Assembly: GCA_964472545.1 (NCBI GenBank)
Contig: CAYYNP010000367.1
Span: 1-9,053 of the forward strand
DNA length: 9,053 bases
Direction of reading: 5' to 3'
DNA from: CAYYNP01 sp964472545
GTDB taxonomy: Bacteria > Planctomycetota > Planctomycetia > Pirellulales > Thermoguttaceae
The notes beneath the pieces are model-generated. The model was not told the origin of the DNA, ran no database searches, and worked only from the letters and a program-made list of their open reading frames with translations. The position numbers and the translations under genes were made by a program. Below, piece after piece: positions 6,080 to 9,053 of the stretch (position 1 is its first letter; each line of letters begins with the position of its first letter).

Positions 6080-7171
6080 ATGGATCGCCATCTGGCACGA
6101 CGCGACCGGCTGCGAAGAGCCGTCAAGAAAGCCGGGGCCGACGCCCTGCTGGTCACCGACTTTATCAATGTCACCTATCTGACCGGCTTTACCGGCGAAG
6201 ACAGCTACCTGCTGATCCGGCCCGACGGCGACCTGATGCTCAGCGACTGCCGGTTTACCACCCAACTGGGCGAGGAGTGTCCCGGTCTCGACGTACACAT
6301 CCGCCGCCACAGCGTGACGATGGTCAAAACGGTCGCCAAAATCGTCCGTGCGGCCAAGATCGCCAATTTGGGCATCGAGGCCGGTTCGATGACCGTGGCC
6401 GTGCGTGATGAAATCGCCGAGAAGCTTCCGAAGCTCCAGATTCAACCGACCTCCGGGCTGGTCGAGGCCCAACGGGCGATCAAAGACAAGGGCGAAATCT
6501 CCCAACTTCGCCAGTCGGTTCAATATGCCGAAAAGGCGTTTGGCGTGCTACGCGCCACGCTTCGCCCGGAAAAGACCGAAAGGGAACTGGCGATGGAGTT
6601 GGAGCATCAGCTCCGGCTCTTTGGTGCCAAGGTGAGGGGGTTCCAGTCCATCGTTGGAGTGGGCCCTCGTGCAGCACTGCCGCACGCCGTGCCAAGCGAG
6701 CGCAGGGTGGAAGAGAGCGATTTCGTGCTGGTCGATTGGGGTGCCAATGGGGGGCTATATATCAGCGACTTGACGCGGGTTTTGGTCACAGGTAGAATCT
6801 CTGCCAAATTCGAGCGAATATACCGCGTTGTGCTGGAAGCCCAGACTCGGGCGATCGCCAAGATCGGCCCGGGGGTCGCGGCCAAGGAGGTTGACAAGGT
6901 CGCTCGCGGCATCATCGCCGATGCCGGTTTTGGCCGCCGTTTCGGGCACGGTTTGGGGCACGGGCTGGGATTGGAAGTCCACGAGGCCCCCCGACTGGCG
7001 GTCAACAGCCAAGACGTGCTGCGGCCGGGAATGGTCGTGACGGTCGAGCCGGGCATTTACATCCCCGGTTGGGGGGGTGTGCGGCTCGAAGACGACGTGC
7101 TTGTGACGCGTACCGGCCACGAAATCCTCACCTCCGTGCCCAAACGGCTCGAAGAGGTGATCGTCGGTTGA
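6080..7171 (+). CDS. Xaa-Pro aminopeptidase/dipeptidase, peptidase family M24B
   Basis: A 363-residue two-metal peptidase expected to cleave peptides at a bond next to proline, in the cytoplasm. Residues 1-130 form a creatinase-like N-terminal domain (DALLVTDFINVTYLTGFTG at 21-39), and about 140-358 form the pita-bread M24 domain. All five metal ligands can be placed: D219 (VDWGA), D230 (SDLTR), H294 (GLGHGLGLEVHE), E323 (TVEPG) and E337 (VRLEDD). H202 (LPHA) and H301 match the proton-shuttle histidines of the family. Length and layout resemble the short YqhT/PepQ-like group rather than the longer PepP. ATG 6080 has GGAG at 6070-6073, six bases upstream. The gene is 69 bases ahead of accB on the same strand, so it is probably cotranscribed with accB and accC. 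Aminopeptidase versus dipeptidase specificity cannot be read. Confidence 0.93.
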   Translation: MDRHLARRDRLRRAVKKAGADALLVTDFINVTYLTGFTGEDSYLLIRPDGDLMLSDCRFTTQLGEECPGLDVHIRRHSVTMVKTVAKIVRAAKIANLGIEAGSMTVAVRDEIAEKLPKLQIQPTSGLVEAQRAIKDKGEISQLRQSVQYAEKAFGVLRATLRPEKTERELAMELEHQLRLFGAKVRGFQSIVGVGPRAALPHAVPSERRVEESDFVLVDWGANGGLYISDLTRVLVTGRISAKFERIYRVVLEAQTRAIAKIGPGVAAKEVDKVARGIIADAGFGRRFGHGLGHGLGLEVHEAPRLAVNSQDVLRPGMVVTVEPGIYIPGWGGVRLEDDVLVTRTGHEILTSVPKRLEEVIVG

Positions 7172-7240
7172 GCGTCGCCCGGTGATCGTCGCTGTGCGGG
7201 TTGGGCGTAGTACCTTTAACCAGAGACTGGAGACATCGGC

Positions 7241-7726
7241 ATGGCCGGTTCTTCGTCCGAGAAGGACGTTTTCGACGTTGAGCGAATCCGCGAGTTGGTC
7301 GAGTTGATGGAGCAACACGACCTGAGTCAGGTCGACTTGCGCCAGGGCGAGACCCGGGTGCAGCTTCGGCGTGGAGGTAAGTTGCTCGAAATGCCGGCCG
7401 GACCGGCCGTGGCTCCGACACCGACGACGCCTGCGCCGCCGGCCGATGCGCCGACGGATATGCAAGAGGCGTCGCAGGAGCACATCGTCGCGATCACCAG
7501 CCCGATGGTCGGCACGTTTTACTCGGCGGCCGACCCCGGTACGCCGGCATACGTCAAGGTTGGCGATCACGTCGGCCCGGAAACCACGGTTTGTATCATT
7601 GAGGCGATGAAGGTCTTCAATCAGATCCCGGCCGAGGTCACCGGCAAGGTGGTCGCCGTGTTGGTCGAGAACGGCGATCCGGTCGAGTACGGGCAGCCGA
7701 TGTTCAAGGTGGACACACGGGAGTAG
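7241..7726 (+). CDS. accB: Biotin carboxyl carrier protein of acetyl-CoA carboxylase
   Basis: AccB carries the biotin that AccC carboxylates and the carboxyltransferase uses to make malonyl-CoA. The 161 residues are typical: an N-terminal helical part (about 10-50, with IRELVELMEQHDLSQVDL), a Pro/Ala/Thr-rich linker (about 51-75), and a biotinyl domain (about 82-158) with SPMVGTFY at 87-94 and the EAMKV motif, where K124 is the biotinylation site. ATG 7241 has GGAG at 7229-7232, eight bases upstream. It follows the peptidase gene by 69 bases and precedes accC by 109. Its last sense codon and TAG stop form the first part of a 15-bp tandem repeat that continues into the intergenic region. Confidence 0.97.
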   Translation: MAGSSSEKDVFDVERIRELVELMEQHDLSQVDLRQGETRVQLRRGGKLLEMPAGPAVAPTPTTPAPPADAPTDMQEASQEHIVAITSPMVGTFYSAADPGTPAYVKVGDHVGPETTVCIIEAMKVFNQIPAEVTGKVVAVLVENGDPVEYGQPMFKVDTRE

Positions 7727-7759
7727 ACCCGTCAGGAGTAGACCCGTCAGGAGTAGACT
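7721..7759 (+). repeat. 15-bp direct tandem repeat across the accB stop codon
   Basis: The unit GAGTAGACCCGTCAG occurs at 7721-7735 and 7736-7750, followed by a partial third copy, GAGTAGAC, from 7751. The first copy contains the final Glu codon and TAG stop of accB, so each copy repeats an in-frame stop and the protein end is unaffected. It looks like a recent slippage or local duplication in the accB-accC gap. I see no hairpin in it. Confidence 0.85.
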
Positions 7760-7835
7760 CTGGTAACGATCCGGCTGTGAAGTTTGATCTTCCGCGTCGT
7801 GTTCACGCGCCTTTCGATTGCGGTGTTGCGAGCAA

Positions 7836-9053
7836 ATGTTCAAGCGAATTCTGGTGGCCAACCGAGGTGAGATTGCCTTGCGGATCTTCCGCGCCTGCCG
7901 CGAGTTGGGCGTAGAAACCGTGGCCATCTTCAGTGAAGCCGATCGCGGGGCGGCCTACCTCTCGCTGGCCGACGAGGCCTATTGCGTGGGGCCGGCCAGA
8001 GCGGCCGACAGCTACTTGAAAATCGATCGGGTGATCTCGGCGGCCGAGATCGGCAACGTCCAAGCGATCCACCCGGGCTACGGATTCCTGGCCGAAAACG
8101 CCCATTTCGCCGACGTCTGTCGGAGCTGCAATATCGAGTTCATCGGGCCCAGCCACGAAGCGATGGCGTTGGTGGGCGACAAGAACGCCGCCCGGCGCGT
8201 GGCGGCCGAGGCCAACGTGCCCACCGTGCCCGGCAGCGACGGACTCGTTCAGAGCGAGGCCGAGGCGGTCTCACTGGCCCATCAGATCGGCTTTCCCGTG
8301 TTGATCAAGGCGTCGGCCGGCGGCGGCGGCCGGGGGATGCGGGTGGCGCTGAACGACTTGGCGCTGAAGGCGGCGCTGCAGCAGGCCCGGGCCGAGGCCG
8401 AGGCGGCCTTTGGCAATGCCGACGTCTACTTGGAAAAGTACATCGAACACCCGCGGCACGTCGAGGTCCAGGTGCTGGCCGATCAGCACGGCAACGTGGT
8501 GCATCTCTGGGAACGCGACTGCACGATGCAGCGACGTCACCAGAAGCTGGTTGAAGAGAGCCCGGCGCCGCGGCTGGAGGAATCGACCCGTACGGCGATG
8601 TGCGAAGCGGCCGTGCAGTTGGTCAAGGCGGCCGACTACAGCAACGCCGGCACGGTGGAGTTCGTTGTCGACCAACAAGGCAATTTCTACTTCATCGAAC
8701 TCAACGCCCGCATTCAAGTGGAACATCCGGTCACCGAGATGGTCACCGGGGTCGACCTGATCAAGGCCCAGATTCGCGTGGGCGCGGGTGAGGAATTGCC
8801 GGTGCGGCAGGAGGAGATCCGCAGCACGGGCACGGCCATCGAATGCCGGATCAACGCCGAGGATCCGTCGAAGAACTTCCGCCCCACGCCCGGCAAGATC
8901 GAGCGGTTGGTTGCTCCGGGCGGGTACGGCGTGCGGTTCGATTCGCACGTACACGCCGGCTACACGGTCTCGCCGCACTACGATTCGATGATCGCCAAGC
9001 TGATCGTGCACCAGCCGACGCGCGAGCAGGCGATCCGGTGCATGCAGCGGGCG
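7836..9053 (+). CDS. accC: Biotin carboxylase subunit of acetyl-CoA carboxylase (3' end cut off)
   Basis: AccC uses ATP and bicarbonate to carboxylate the biotin on AccB. The frame stays open for 406 codons to the window end; the family is about 445-450 residues, so roughly 40 C-terminal residues are missing. The N-terminal domain starts with MFKRILVANRGEIALRI. The ATP-grasp region has K116 (GDKNAAR), K158, the glycine loop AGGGGRGM (161-168), ERDCTMQRRHQK (226-237), E275 and E288, and N290, R292, Q294, V295 and E296 in the ARIQVEHPVTE stretch, with R338 beyond. These positions nearly coincide with the E. coli active site. The biotin carboxylase C-terminal domain begins about residue 330 (IECRINAEDP, FRPTPGKI). 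The start ATG has only a weak ribosome site (GCGAG). Length and the separate accB argue against a larger acyl-CoA or pyruvate carboxylase, though the end is unseen. Confidence 0.96.
   Translation, partial: MFKRILVANRGEIALRIFRACRELGVETVAIFSEADRGAAYLSLADEAYCVGPARAADSYLKIDRVISAAEIGNVQAIHPGYGFLAENAHFADVCRSCNIEFIGPSHEAMALVGDKNAARRVAAEANVPTVPGSDGLVQSEAEAVSLAHQIGFPVLIKASAGGGGRGMRVALNDLALKAALQQARAEAEAAFGNADVYLEKYIEHPRHVEVQVLADQHGNVVHLWERDCTMQRRHQKLVEESPAPRLEESTRTAMCEAAVQLVKAADYSNAGTVEFVVDQQGNFYFIELNARIQVEHPVTEMVTGVDLIKAQIRVGAGEELPVRQEEIRSTGTAIECRINAEDPSKNFRPTPGKIERLVAPGGYGVRFDSHVHAGYTVSPHYDSMIAKLIVHQPTREQAIRCMQRA

Noticed and set aside
6755..7927. A 390-codon minus-strand open frame opposite the peptidase, accB and the start of accC
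   Set aside because: It runs antisense across three recognised genes and the intergenic repeat, and its product is low-complexity and Arg/Asp/His-rich.
1..9053. Search by eye for tRNA or rRNA genes, CRISPR arrays, a complete insertion sequence or a defence system
   Set aside because: No spaced direct repeats, transposase frame, T-loop motif or defence-type domain was found; the only repeats are the palindromes and the short tandem repeat listed.

Overview
The window is GC-rich bacterial chromosome that looks planctomycete, probably near Pirellulales. The grounds are a secreted type I sulfatase carrying a C-terminal HEAT-like region, an exported FG-GAP/VCBS-type protein divergent from it, a DUF4272 protein, and palindromic repeats between genes. 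This placement is inferred from gene content and style; no rRNA or marker gene is present to test it.

Layout. (1) 1-1063: two small plus-strand genes of unknown function, a DUF4272 protein that seems to lack its usual N-terminus and a 107-residue protein. (2) 1073-4610: a divergent pair, a minus-strand exported sulfatase and a plus-strand exported beta-propeller-like protein with FG-GAP/VCBS-type Asp-rich loops. They share a 259-bp gap containing a perfect 28-bp inverted repeat (REP/BIME-like). The pair reads as part of a sulfated-polysaccharide degradation locus (inference). (3) 4611-5193: about 580 bp without a convincing gene but rich in palindromes: a 100-bp nested inverted repeat starting at the preceding stop codon, two tandem hairpins of which the second is terminator-like, and a 107-bp split inverted repeat just downstream of larB. 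(4) 5194-5988: minus-strand larB, first step of the nickel-pincer cofactor pathway; no other lar gene is in view. (5) 6080-9053: a plus-strand run of an M24 Xaa-Pro peptidase, accB (biotin carboxyl carrier protein) and accC (biotin carboxylase, cut by the window end), with a plausible sigma70-type promoter ahead of the peptidase.

How the genes work together. AccB and AccC are the carrier and carboxylase of acetyl-CoA carboxylase, supplying malonyl-CoA for fatty acid synthesis; the peptidase gene next to them recalls the peptidase/efp/accB/accC neighbourhood of other bacteria, but with no efp between. The sulfatase would remove sulfate esters from glycans outside the cytoplasm while the propeller protein binds or cleaves a glycan.

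I see no complete insertion sequence, CRISPR array, tRNA, rRNA or clear defence system. The most interesting material is non-coding: several distinct palindromic elements, which could be dispersed non-autonomous repeats, and a possible short transcript ending at the 5036-5077 hairpin.
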